From the NCBI GenBank assembly GCA_002702965.1, contig PADE01000084.1, positions 1 through 6,003 of the forward strand: DNA of 6,003 nucleotides, in the 5' to 3' direction. How positions within the stretch are numbered: position 1 is the stretch's first letter; each line of letters starts with the position of its first letter. The notes under the pieces are model-generated. The model made no database searches. It was not told the DNA's origin and saw only the letters and a list, made by a program, of their open reading frames with translations. This document shows positions 1 to 6,003 of the stretch, one piece after another. This DNA comes from Planctomycetaceae bacterium (GTDB lineage: Bacteria; Planctomycetota; Planctomycetia; Pirellulales; Pirellulaceae). A program made the position numbers and the translations under genes.

Positions 1-403
1 CCCCCAGGTTCTTGCTGGTGAGCATGCGGTGCCCGCCGGCAAAATGGTCGCCCGTTCCATGGTGTAAGGAACGCACGATCGAAAACTTGTCCGCGAGTTG
101 GGCCTGCCGGGGAAACAGCTCGGTGATCTCCATCCCCGGCACGTTCGTCGGGATAGGCCGCCACAGACCCCGGTATTCGACCGGGGCCTCGGGCTTCATG
201 TCGTACATGTCCATGTGGCCCGGACCACCATCCAGCCAGATCAGAATGGCCGAGGTCTGGGAACGCGAAGCCGCCGTCTGGCGCGCCCGCAAAACTCCCC
301 CCAACCCAACGGTCGACATTCCGGCAACGCCCAACTGCACAAAACTTCGGCGGCTGATCCCATCGCAATAACGGTCCGTCCGGCCAGCTTGGACGCGAAA
401 CAT
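1..403 (-). CDS. DUF1501 family Tat-exported protein, N-terminal part (cut by left window edge)
   Basis: This reading frame begins at ATG (401-403 on the plus strand) and stays open to the left edge, giving 134 residues of a protein that would normally be about 420-480 long. Residues 17-25 (SRRSFVQLG) are a twin-arginine signal followed by a small hydrophobic stretch to about residue 38, so export in folded form through Tat is likely. The DUF1501 opening motifs follow: LDGGPGHMDMYDMKPEAP (57-74), a PTNVPGMEITELFP stretch (85-98), then IVRSLHHGTGDHFAGGH (109-125). DUF1501 belongs to the alkaline phosphatase/sulfatase-like fold group and has no settled reaction. The start is well supported by an AGGAG 7 nt upstream. 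The GDHFAGGH signature differs from both neighbouring DUF1501 proteins, so this is a separate subfamily. Family assignment is secure; function is unknown. Confidence 0.9.
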   Translation of the reverse strand, partial: MFRVQAGRTDRYCDGISRRSFVQLGVAGMSTVGLGGVLRARQTAASRSQTSAILIWLDGGPGHMDMYDMKPEAPVEYRGLWRPIPTNVPGMEITELFPRQAQLADKFSIVRSLHHGTGDHFAGGHRMLTSKNLG

Positions 404-410
404 GGGCGAT

Positions 411-415
411 CTCCT
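411..415 (-). promoter_or_regulatory. Ribosome binding site of the leftmost DUF1501 gene
   Basis: Read on the minus strand this is AGGAG, 7 nt before the ATG at 403. It is the best Shine-Dalgarno match in the window and fixes the start of the truncated DUF1501 gene. Confidence 0.75.
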
Positions 416-480
416 GAAAGGGCAGCCGGTCGCGGGACCGCAAGGCCGGCAGGTGGGGACGGGTCTCCAACCAACTCCAA

Positions 481-509
481 TTTATACCCAACACTCCTTT
501 GTTGAGCAA
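481..509 (-). promoter_or_regulatory. Candidate sigma70-type promoter for the leftmost DUF1501 gene
   Basis: On the minus strand a TTGCTC -35-like hexamer (504-509) and a TATAAA -10-like hexamer (481-486) are separated by exactly 17 bp. The -10 matches 5 of 6 consensus bases; the -35 matches only 3. The segment is clearly more AT-rich than the surrounding DNA. Transcription would begin near 474, leaving a leader of about 70 nt that contains a perfect 5-bp hairpin (CGGTC/GACCG, 427-440) just ahead of the ribosome binding site. This is a pattern match only. Confidence 0.4.
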
Positions 510-517
510 TCGAAATA

Positions 518-538
518 GTCCCCCCGACCGGCGGGGAC
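518..538 (-). terminator. Possible weak terminator hairpin upstream of the leftmost DUF1501 gene
   Basis: GTCCCC (518-523) and GGGGAC (533-538) form a 6-bp GC-rich stem around a 9-nt loop. In the minus-strand direction it is followed by ACTATTTCG, a poor U-tract, and lies just before the candidate promoter at 481-509. It could end read-through from the upstream DUF1501 pair, but without a real U-run this is tentative. Confidence 0.25.
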
Positions 539-601
539 GCGAAGCCAGCGGGAATCACGGGGCTACTGGCAGTTATCGGTCACACGATCCCGAGCACTGC
601 A

Positions 602-615
602 CCCCTAAACAGGGG
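602..615. other. Short stem-loop downstream of the middle DUF1501 gene
   Basis: CCCCT (602-606) and AGGGG (611-615) pair perfectly around the 4-nt loop AAAC. In the minus direction the stem lies about 31 nt past the TGA of the middle DUF1501 gene and has no U-run after it. It may stabilise the 3' end of the mRNA or be chance in GC-rich DNA. The rest of the 404-646 gap holds no credible gene. Confidence 0.25.
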
Positions 616-646
616 GCGGGTATCGATCGCAACGGAGGGTCACGAC

Positions 647-2068
647 TCAACCGAACAGGTCGTCCAGCGGGACCCCGTCGGTCACCCGCACGGGTCGGCC
701 GGTCGGGTCGGGAACGGTCGTCTCCGGACCGACACCCATCGCCCGCAACACCGTGGCGTGCAGATCGAACGGCGAGACCGGGTTGTCGGCTACGTAACCG
801 GCGATCTTGTCGCTCTTTCCATAGATCGAGCCACCTCGAATGCCGCCACCGGCCAGCACGGCCGCATAGCAGGAGGCCCAGTGATCGCGCCCTGCCCACT
901 TATTGATCTGTGGGGTCCGCCCAAATTCTCCCACCACAACTACGAGCGTGCTATCCAGTAGGCCACGCTGGTCCAGGTCGTCCAATAGCGCAGCGTAAGC
1001 CCGGTCAAACGAGGGACAACAGTAGTCGTGCCGCATCATCTCGTGACCACGATTCTTGCCCCCACAGACCGATCCCTCGGCGCCGTGGTTGTCCCACAGA
1101 TTGAACTGACAACCGTCGTTCCCGTAGAACGTCCAAAAGACATTGATCATCCGCACATCGGCCTCGACCAGCCGCCGAGCCAAGAGGAAACTCTGCCCGT
1201 ACTCATTGAGCCCGTAACGCTGGCGGGTCTGAGGATCCTCCTTCGTGACATCGAACACCTGGCGGATCCCCCGCGAAGCAAACAGGTTGTATGCCCGTTC
1301 GACCAGACCGTCCAACTGCTGAACGCCCGGCGACCGAGACAGCTCACGCGACGCCAGGCTAGTCAACAAATCTCGGCGCCCGCGCAGGCGGTCAAGGTCC
1401 TGGCCCGTTTTGCCGAGATCGAGATGTTCTAGATCAAACGCGGTCCGTGTGAGCGAGCCCTGCTTTTCCGTTCCCAGATCGAGAGCCTCGTATCGACTAC
1501 CCAGAAAGCCGGCGGTCTGGCCTTTGTAGAATCGGTCTCCGGTTGTGAAGTACCGTGGTAGAACCACCCAGGGGGGCAGTTGGCCGCGGGCACCAAAGCG
1601 ATAACTGAGCATCGCACCGATGCTCGGGTGGTCGGTGGAACTGACAGGGTAGGGCCGGTTCAACTCCGACTGACTCGCCAGCAATGTGCGGAGGATTCCC
1701 AAATCGTGCGACTGGGTATCGTGGTTCATCGAGCGGACAATGGCGAACTTGTCGGCGTGCCGTGACACCCGTGGCAACAGGTCGCCAATCTGCACGCCCG
1801 GAACGTTGGTGGCGATCGGCTTGAAAGGACCGCGGATGTGCGCTGGAGCGTCTGGTTTGAGATCCCACAGATCGATCTGTGAAGGGCCACCGCAGAGGAA
1901 AATATAGATACAGTTGCGGGCCGATCCGGGCGCGGTGCGAGTCCCCTCCTCCGCCTGCAGGGCGGTCGAGACCCTCGCACCGAGTGCACCCAGGGCACTC
2001 ATTTTCAGCAGGTCACGGCGGCCGATCATGGCCCCCGCTGCGCGGGCGCCCGGCATCAATTGCAGCAT
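647..2068 (-). CDS. DUF1501 family Tat-exported protein (middle paralogue)
   Basis: A 473-residue protein of usual DUF1501 length. The frame is open 78 bases further upstream, but I choose ATG 2068: it leaves 13 bp after the stop of the preceding gene, and the MLxL opening resembles that of the neighbour. Residues 15-30 (IGRRDLLKMSALGALG) form a twin-arginine signal, with likely cleavage near residue 39. Family motifs appear in order: CGGPSQIDLWDLKPDAP (59-75), IATNVPG (85-91), IVRSMNHDTQSHDLG (110-124), VVGEFGRTPQIN (378-389), GRDHW (393-397), and near the end GKSDKIAGYVADNPVSPFDL (417-436) and TGRPVRVTDGVPL (456-468). The usual WDTH motif is WDNH (325-328) and is followed by a longer loop holding Cys335, Cys350 and Cys351, with Cys320 just before it. 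The enzymatic role is unknown; membership is certain. It is probably cotranscribed and translationally coupled with the gene ending at 2082. Confidence 0.93.
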   Translation of the reverse strand: MLQLMPGARAAGAMIGRRDLLKMSALGALGARVSTALQAEEGTRTAPGSARNCIYIFLCGGPSQIDLWDLKPDAPAHIRGPFKPIATNVPGVQIGDLLPRVSRHADKFAIVRSMNHDTQSHDLGILRTLLASQSELNRPYPVSSTDHPSIGAMLSYRFGARGQLPPWVVLPRYFTTGDRFYKGQTAGFLGSRYEALDLGTEKQGSLTRTAFDLEHLDLGKTGQDLDRLRGRRDLLTSLASRELSRSPGVQQLDGLVERAYNLFASRGIRQVFDVTKEDPQTRQRYGLNEYGQSFLLARRLVEADVRMINVFWTFYGNDGCQFNLWDNHGAEGSVCGGKNRGHEMMRHDYCCPSFDRAYAALLDDLDQRGLLDSTLVVVVGEFGRTPQINKWAGRDHWASCYAAVLAGGGIRGGSIYGKSDKIAGYVADNPVSPFDLHATVLRAMGVGPETTVPDPTGRPVRVTDGVPLDDLFG

Positions 2069-2078
2069 CTGTGACTGG

Positions 2079-2083
2079 TCCCT
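2079..2083 (-). promoter_or_regulatory. Weak ribosome binding site overlapping the upstream stop codon
   Basis: On the minus strand AGGGA overlaps the TAG stop (2082-2084) of the preceding DUF1501 gene and lies 10 nt before ATG 2068. The overlap suggests that ribosomes ending the first gene restart on the second. Alternative in-frame ATGs at 2056 and 2029 have no better site; the one at 2029 would leave very little before the twin arginines. Confidence 0.4.
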
Positions 2084-3527
2084 ATGCCAGAATTCCCGCG
2101 ATCGGCGTACCGTGCTGGGCAATCGGTTGCGGGCGCTGCCCGACATCGTAAATCACACCCGAAGAGTCAATGCCCATCGCTTCGTAAACGGTGGCCACAA
2201 TGTCGGCCGGGCCCACCGGATGATCGGTCGGATAGGCGCCGATCTTGTCGGAGGCACCCAACACGCAGCCCTGTTTGACACCCGCACCGGTGAACATCAC
2301 GTCGTAGGCGTACGACCAGTGGTCGCGACCCTTTCCCGCATTGACCTTGGGACTGCGGCCCATCTCTCCCATGATCACAATCAGTGTCTCGTCTAGCATC
2401 CCCCTCGACTCCAGATCTTCACAGAGCGCCGAATAACCCTGATCGAGCACCGGGGCGCGATGATTCTTGACGATTTCGAAATGGTTCTTGTGAGTGTCCC
2501 AGCCGGTTGGGTCAGCTCCATCCTTCTCGAACGCCTCCCAAGACATGGTCACCAATCGCACCCCGCGCTCCACCAAGCGACGACAGGTCAACAGCGCGTC
2601 GCCGTATAGATTCCGACCGTACTTTTCGCGCAGCGCGGTCGGTTCCTCGTCAACTTGAAAGGCGCGCCAGGGGCTGTTTTGAGAATTACTGGCGGTCAGT
2701 AGATCGAACGCCTTGGCCTTGAACTGGTCCGCTTCGATCAGATTACGGTACTTGCCAAAACTTCGCCGCTGCCGGTCGAACTGCGTCAGCAGCGAATGGC
2801 GCGCGTCGAGCCGATCGAGTGTCATCTGTGGCTGGAGCTTGGTTCGGGGCAGCTTGATCACACCTTGGGGAATCGCCGAATCGTAAAAATCCTTCGCCTT
2901 GCGTTTGTTGGTCAGTTCGACGCCGGTGATGAAGGGATCGTACTGCCGGCCCAGAAATCCGCCGTAGAGACCCGGCCGAATGCTGCTCTGCCCCCAGCCC
3001 AGATAACAGGGCATCCAGACCGACGCGGGTAACGCACGACGCTCGTGGCGGTGCAAATACTGGATCACCGCATTCATGCTGGGGGCCTGGGTGGGCAGGA
3101 CCGGCACCGCCGACTCCAGCTTCTTGGCCTTTTTTCCGGTCATCGTATAGAGCAGCCCGGCGCTGTGGTCGTTGTGCACATGCGTTCCGGAGCGGACCAG
3201 CGACGAGCGGTGCAACCAACGCCCCATGGTCGGCAGTAATTCGGAGTAATGAACTCCCGGTAAATCAGTCGCCGTGGTCCCGAACGGACCGCGGATCTCG
3301 GCCGCCGCCTCAGGTTTCGGATCGAACAGTTCGTGTTTCGGCGGACCGCCGAACAGATAGATCAGAATGACCGAGCGGGCCTTTCCCGGGGCATGATTCG
3401 TCGACGACTCGGCGCGCAACAACTCAGGGAGGGAGAGGCCCAGCAACGAAAGTCCTCCGGCGGTCAACAGGTCCCGCCGACGGGGACCACCGCAGATGCG
3501 ACTGGATTTGGCCTGTAGCTTCAACAT
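2082..3527 (-). CDS. DUF1501 family Tat-exported protein (first gene of the tandem set)
   Basis: A complete 481-residue DUF1501 protein. Residues 15-41 carry a twin-arginine signal (PRRRDLLTAGG, then a Leu-rich core and LLRAES), predicting export across the cytoplasmic membrane. Domain landmarks: YLFGGPPKHELFDPKPEA (57-74), a TDLPGVHYSELLP segment (87-99), VRSGTHVHNDHSAG (111-124), GWDTHKNHF (342-350), IVIMGEMGRSPKVNAGKGRD (383-402) with HW after it, and SDKIGAYPTDHPVGPADI (426-443). These are the conserved blocks of the family, with M replacing F and S replacing T in GEFGRTP. The fold is alkaline phosphatase-like by family; no substrate can be named. The start is supported by GGGAG 8 nt upstream. 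It is divergent from the racemase gene and 13 bp ahead of the next DUF1501 gene, with which it probably forms an operon. The usual DUF1549/DUF1553 partner is not in view. Confidence 0.95.
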   Translation of the reverse strand: MLKLQAKSSRICGGPRRRDLLTAGGLSLLGLSLPELLRAESSTNHAPGKARSVILIYLFGGPPKHELFDPKPEAAAEIRGPFGTTATDLPGVHYSELLPTMGRWLHRSSLVRSGTHVHNDHSAGLLYTMTGKKAKKLESAVPVLPTQAPSMNAVIQYLHRHERRALPASVWMPCYLGWGQSSIRPGLYGGFLGRQYDPFITGVELTNKRKAKDFYDSAIPQGVIKLPRTKLQPQMTLDRLDARHSLLTQFDRQRRSFGKYRNLIEADQFKAKAFDLLTASNSQNSPWRAFQVDEEPTALREKYGRNLYGDALLTCRRLVERGVRLVTMSWEAFEKDGADPTGWDTHKNHFEIVKNHRAPVLDQGYSALCEDLESRGMLDETLIVIMGEMGRSPKVNAGKGRDHWSYAYDVMFTGAGVKQGCVLGASDKIGAYPTDHPVGPADIVATVYEAMGIDSSGVIYDVGQRPQPIAQHGTPIAGILA

Positions 3528-3535
3528 CCCATGGA

Positions 3536-3540
3536 CTCCC
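3536..3540 (-). promoter_or_regulatory. Ribosome binding site of the first DUF1501 gene
   Basis: GGGAG on the minus strand lies 8 nt before ATG 3527 and supports that start. A second ATG at 3532 is out of frame and too close to this site. Confidence 0.6.
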
Positions 3541-3682
3541 GGCCCACTGACTCACCCTACTCTACCAGATTCTCACACCTCCGCGGATACGGAAGCGCCC
3601 ATTGCCGCCGACGGCCCGCCCGGCCAGCCAACAACCCACCGCCCGATGGGGTCGCCGTGCGGGGCAGACGGGCGTTAAGCTG

Positions 3683-3715
3683 TCCCGTCGCGGCGGGAAC
3701 GTGCCCCGTCACGGG
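3683..3715. promoter_or_regulatory. Two adjacent short palindromes upstream of the racemase gene
   Basis: TCCCG (3683-3687) pairs with CGGGA (3694-3698) around 6 nt. Seven bases on, CCCGT (3705-3709) pairs with ACGGG (3711-3715) around a single C. Both lie in the 225-bp spacer between the divergent DUF1501 and racemase genes, 38-70 bp before the racemase start. They share CCCG/CGGG arms and could be operator half-sites or leader hairpins. No convincing -10/-35 pair was found in this spacer on either strand, and GC-rich DNA makes such short palindromes common. Confidence 0.25.
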
Positions 3716-3739
3716 TTGCTTCCTCGTTTCTCGTCCGAC

Positions 3740-3744
3740 AGGGA
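3740..3744 (+). promoter_or_regulatory. Ribosome binding site deciding the racemase start
   Basis: AGGGA lies 8 nt before ATG 3753. The longer in-frame start at 3531 has no such site, which favours 3753. Confidence 0.5.
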
Positions 3745-3752
3745 TTCTACCG

Positions 3753-4823
3753 ATGCGTATTGCCCAGATGATCTCGGCGGTCGACACACACGCCTGCGGC
3801 GAGCCGGGTCGCGTCATCGTCGGTGGCATGCTCGATGTTCCCGGCGACACGATCTTCGAGAAAAAGGAATATCTCCAGCAGCACGCCGACGCGCTTCGCA
3901 AGCTGATGCTACGTGAACCGCGAGGCTACCCGGCGGCCAATTGCAACCTGATCCTGCCTGCCTGCCATCCTGACGCCGACGCCGGCTATGTGATCATGGA
4001 GCAGGTCGAGTACCCACCGATGTCCGGTACCAACACCATCGCCGTAACCACCGTCCTGCTAGAAACCGGAATCCTGCCAGCCCGCGAGCCGGTGACCGAG
4101 CTGACGCTCGAATCTCCCGCCGGCCTGATCGACGTCCGGGCCGAAGTGCGAGAGGGACAAGTCGTCTCGGTGACGTTTGAAAACGTCCCCGCTTTCGCAA
4201 CCCATCTGGACGCTCCCCTGGAGGTCCCCGAACTCGGTCGGGTGATCGTCGACATCGCGTTTGGAGGAATGTTCTACGTCATCGCCCAGGCAGCTCCACT
4301 GGGTCTCGAGCTCGTTCCGGAAAACGCGGCCCGCATCACGCGCGTCGGCGAGATGATCAAAGCGGCCGCGCAGGAGCAACTCCCCGTTGCGCATCCACAG
4401 CAACCAAAGATCGCAGGGGTTTCGATTTCGCAGTTGTCGGGGCCGGCTACGATTCCCTCCGCGGATATGAAAAACACCGTGGTCGTTTCGACCGGCCAAC
4501 TCGACTGGCAGCGCCCCGAGACCTGGACCGGTGTCTGCGACCGGTCCCCCTGTGGCACGGGCACCTGCGCGCGGATGGCGACGCTCTACGCCCGCGACCA
4601 GCTCCCGCTACGGCAGCCTTTTCGGCACCAAGGGATCTTGGGGACCGTGTTTACCGGCGAGCTGCTCCGCGAAGTCGACGTCGGCGCACCCTACCCGGCG
4701 GTCATCCCGAGCCTCAGCGGCCGCGCCTGGATCACCGGGACCGCCAACTACATGCTCGCCCCGGACGACCCGTTCCCGGAGGGGTTCACAGTGGGTGACA
4801 TCTGGGGCGGAGCGGGGGCTTAG
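3753..4823 (+). CDS. Proline racemase superfamily protein, Ser/Cys type (likely hydroxyproline epimerase or proline racemase)
   Basis: A 356-residue cytoplasmic enzyme, close to the family's usual 310-350. These enzymes act at the alpha carbon of proline or hydroxyproline with two opposed acid/base residues and no cofactor. Landmarks: VDTHACGEPGRVIVGG (10-25), then MSGTNTIA (90-97), where the first catalytic position is Ser91 instead of Cys, NVPAF (144-148), VDIAFGGMFYV (166-176), and CDRSPCGTGTCAR (262-274) containing the second catalytic residue, Cys267. GRAWITG (323-329) and DDPFPEGF (338-345) are the usual C-terminal blocks. The frame extends to ATG 3531, but that adds 74 Arg/Pro-rich residues unlike the family, so 3753 is preferred. 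Ser/Cys members with 4-hydroxyproline or 3-hydroxyproline epimerase or proline racemase activity are known; Cys/Thr dehydratases are less likely. No hydroxyproline catabolic partner genes are in the window, so the exact substrate stays open. Confidence 0.9.
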   Translation: MRIAQMISAVDTHACGEPGRVIVGGMLDVPGDTIFEKKEYLQQHADALRKLMLREPRGYPAANCNLILPACHPDADAGYVIMEQVEYPPMSGTNTIAVTTVLLETGILPAREPVTELTLESPAGLIDVRAEVREGQVVSVTFENVPAFATHLDAPLEVPELGRVIVDIAFGGMFYVIAQAAPLGLELVPENAARITRVGEMIKAAAQEQLPVAHPQQPKIAGVSISQLSGPATIPSADMKNTVVVSTGQLDWQRPETWTGVCDRSPCGTGTCARMATLYARDQLPLRQPFRHQGILGTVFTGELLREVDVGAPYPAVIPSLSGRAWITGTANYMLAPDDPFPEGFTVGDIWGGAGA

Positions 4824-4828
4824 CCGCC
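4806..4828. other. Bulged hairpin across the racemase stop codon
   Basis: GGCGGAGC (4806-4813) pairs with GCT (4818-4820) and CCGCC (4824-4828) around a GGGG loop, with the TAG stop bulged out. There is no U-run directly after it on either strand (the nearest Ts on the plus strand are at 4852-4855), so it is not a standard intrinsic terminator. It lies where the two convergent genes meet and might slow both polymerases. Confidence 0.2.
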
Positions 4829-4841
4829 ACGCGCCGGTGAC

Positions 4842-6003
4842 TTAGTTGGGTGTTTTCCAGCGAACTGCTTCGATGTACGTCTTGCCGTCGGGCTTGCGGT
4901 AACTGTAGACACTGACCAGCGAGCCATCGGGATTCTGTACCGTGTTGCCAAATCCGCCCCCGCTGGCGCCCGTGTTTTCGTAACTGATGACCAGGCGATC
5001 GTGGCGAAAGTCCCAAGTGTCGCCGTCGTCTTCGCTGAGGATCGCGCGGACCCCGAGCGGAGAACCGTCGCTCGTACCGCTGCGAACCGTAAAAGTCAGC
5101 ATCAGTCTGCCGTCGGCGAGTTTCAAAAACCGCGGGTACATTTCGCCGTAGGTACCAAACCGTCCACCGTCGGTGTGCTTGCGCCACGACCGGCCCGCGT
5201 CGGTCGAAAGCCAGAGCATCGAACGATCGGCGTTGTCGTTGCCGGCCAGCGTCTCACCCGGTTTGAGCTTCATCTTCCAGTGGGGTCCGGTACGATCGAC
5301 CCGGACCACGTGCAATAGTCGGTTCCGCTCTCCGGCGTAGGTCACGCTCTGACAAAAAAATCCGTCGACGTCGATCCAGCCCCGGGTATCCGGTCGGAGC
5401 GACTTGTTCCAGCTCGCGCCACCGTCACGGCTCTGCCACAGAAAGACATTGTGTGGTGCCAATTTGAGCCCGTGCGCGATGCTCACACCGAAACAGGCCA
5501 GCTTCTTGCCCGGCCGTTCCGGGTCGGGGATCTCAAACGCCGTCCAGTCGCTCTGTGTCGAAGCGCGGGCCGGAAACGGTTCCGGTCCAATACGGGTTTC
5601 CGACCATGTCTTACCGTGATCGCCAGAGCGAAAGACTTTGCTGTAAGTATGTTTCGATTGATTGAACGCATCGTTGGCCAAAAAGTGGCAGGGCATGATG
5701 ATCGATCCGTCCGAGAGCACCGTCAGGGCGAATTCGCGGCCGTGGATCTCCTGGCGTTCCTCGCGAGGCAACCAGGTCCGGCCCCCGTCGCGGGAACGGA
5801 AGAAGATGGCCCGTTCGCTGTACGGTTCCCCTTTCTTGAGCAGGTGGCTGGGCACCCCGCCATAACTGAACGCCACAATCAACAAGTCGCCATTCTTCAG
5901 CCGGGCCATCCACGGCTTGTAGTCGTTGGGTAAACCCAAGGGAGTTCGAACCGCCGGAATCGCCTTCGTTTTCAGGCGCTGCGGCTGATACACCTTGATC
6001 GGC
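4842..6003 (-). CDS. Sialidase-like BNR/Asp-box beta-propeller protein (5' end beyond right edge)
   Basis: The frame ends at TAA (4842-4844) and is open to the right edge. A GTG at 5991-5993 would give 383 residues, but it has no ribosome binding site and the codons before it (Pro-Ile-Lys) continue the frame, so the true start and any signal peptide are probably outside the window. Numbering from that GTG, five Asp boxes (SxDxGxTW) recur: SRDGGRTW (67-74), SGDHGKTW (123-130), SRDGGASW (188-195), STDAGRSW (263-270) and SEDDGDTW (320-327). They are spaced 53-75 residues apart, as expected for a six-bladed sialidase propeller. The closing segment (NPDGSLVSVYSYRKPDG, 354-370, then IEAVRW) is typical of planctomycete sialidase-like proteins. 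A clear FRIP arginine motif is not seen; YKPW (25-28) or RTP (16-18) may occupy its place, so sialic acid cleavage is unproven. Other glycan hydrolase or binding roles are possible. It converges on the racemase gene with an 18-bp gap. Confidence 0.88.
   Translation of the reverse strand, partial: PIKVYQPQRLKTKAIPAVRTPLGLPNDYKPWMARLKNGDLLIVAFSYGGVPSHLLKKGEPYSERAIFFRSRDGGRTWLPREERQEIHGREFALTVLSDGSIIMPCHFLANDAFNQSKHTYSKVFRSGDHGKTWSETRIGPEPFPARASTQSDWTAFEIPDPERPGKKLACFGVSIAHGLKLAPHNVFLWQSRDGGASWNKSLRPDTRGWIDVDGFFCQSVTYAGERNRLLHVVRVDRTGPHWKMKLKPGETLAGNDNADRSMLWLSTDAGRSWRKHTDGGRFGTYGEMYPRFLKLADGRLMLTFTVRSGTSDGSPLGVRAILSEDDGDTWDFRHDRLVISYENTGASGGGFGNTVQNPDGSLVSVYSYRKPDGKTYIEAVRWKTPN

Noticed and set aside
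241..558. A 105-codon minus-strand frame covering the gap before the leftmost DUF1501 gene
   Set aside because: It overlaps that gene's N-terminus in another frame and runs through the candidate promoter and leader. Its sequence shows no recognisable family.
2069..2146. A longer start for the middle DUF1501 protein at ATG 2146
   Set aside because: It would overlap the end of the preceding gene by 65 bp and push the twin-arginine signal about 43 residues in, which is unlikely for a Tat signal.
1914..2396. A 160-codon plus-strand frame across the junction of two DUF1501 genes
   Set aside because: It is antisense to two well-supported coding regions, has no family motifs, and its Arg/His/Ala composition is that of a GC-rich shadow frame.
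3531..3752. A 74-residue N-terminal extension of the racemase frame starting at ATG 3531
   Set aside because: The extension is Arg/Pro-rich and unlike the family, which begins at MRIAQM. There is no ribosome binding site before 3531, and AGGGA sits correctly before 3753.
4059..4499. A 146-codon minus-strand frame opposite the racemase
   Set aside because: It is antisense to strongly conserved racemase blocks and has no motif of its own.
5451..5933. A 160-codon plus-strand frame opposite the propeller gene
   Set aside because: It is antisense to a gene with five Asp boxes and shows no recognisable domain or ribosome binding site.
1..6003. Search by eye for CRISPR arrays, tRNAs, insertion-sequence ends, long direct repeats and toxin-antitoxin pairs
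   Set aside because: None was seen. Apart from the edges, the window is filled by five ordinary genes and short spacers.

Overview
The window looks like chromosomal DNA from a GC-rich member of the Planctomycetota. The inference rests on three side-by-side DUF1501 proteins with twin-arginine export signals and a BNR/Asp-box sialidase-like protein. Both are families greatly expanded in planctomycetes. I see no tRNA, rRNA, transposon, phage gene or CRISPR array.

Layout, left to right. On the minus strand, three DUF1501 genes lie head to tail and are read from about 3527 down past position 1. The first (2082-3527) and second (647-2068) are 13 bp apart and probably form one transcription unit. 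The third (1-403) is cut by the window edge. It follows a 243-bp gap with two small hairpins and a sigma70-like promoter, so it may be transcribed separately. On the plus strand, divergent from this group across a 225-bp spacer, lies a proline racemase superfamily gene (3753-4823) with a Ser91/Cys267 putative catalytic pair. Converging on it with an 18-bp gap is a minus-strand Asp-box beta-propeller gene (4842-6003), whose 5' end lies beyond the right edge.

How they may work together. The DUF1501 proteins appear to be exported folded by the Tat system. Their family is often found in planctomycetes beside DUF1549/DUF1553 cytochrome-like proteins, and its biochemical role is unsettled. No such partner is visible here. 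The racemase should act in the cytoplasm on proline or hydroxyproline. The propeller protein is probably extracytoplasmic and may bind or cleave glycans. A theme of scavenging glycoprotein material (sugar and hydroxyproline) is possible, but the three transcription units point in different directions and nothing in the sequence proves a shared pathway.

I do not see a convincing new multi-gene system. The points most worth a second look are the three divergent DUF1501 paralogues in tandem, a Cys/His-rich insertion in the middle one, and the Ser/Cys active site of the racemase. The long plus-strand reading frames opposite the DUF1501 and propeller genes are GC-rich shadows.
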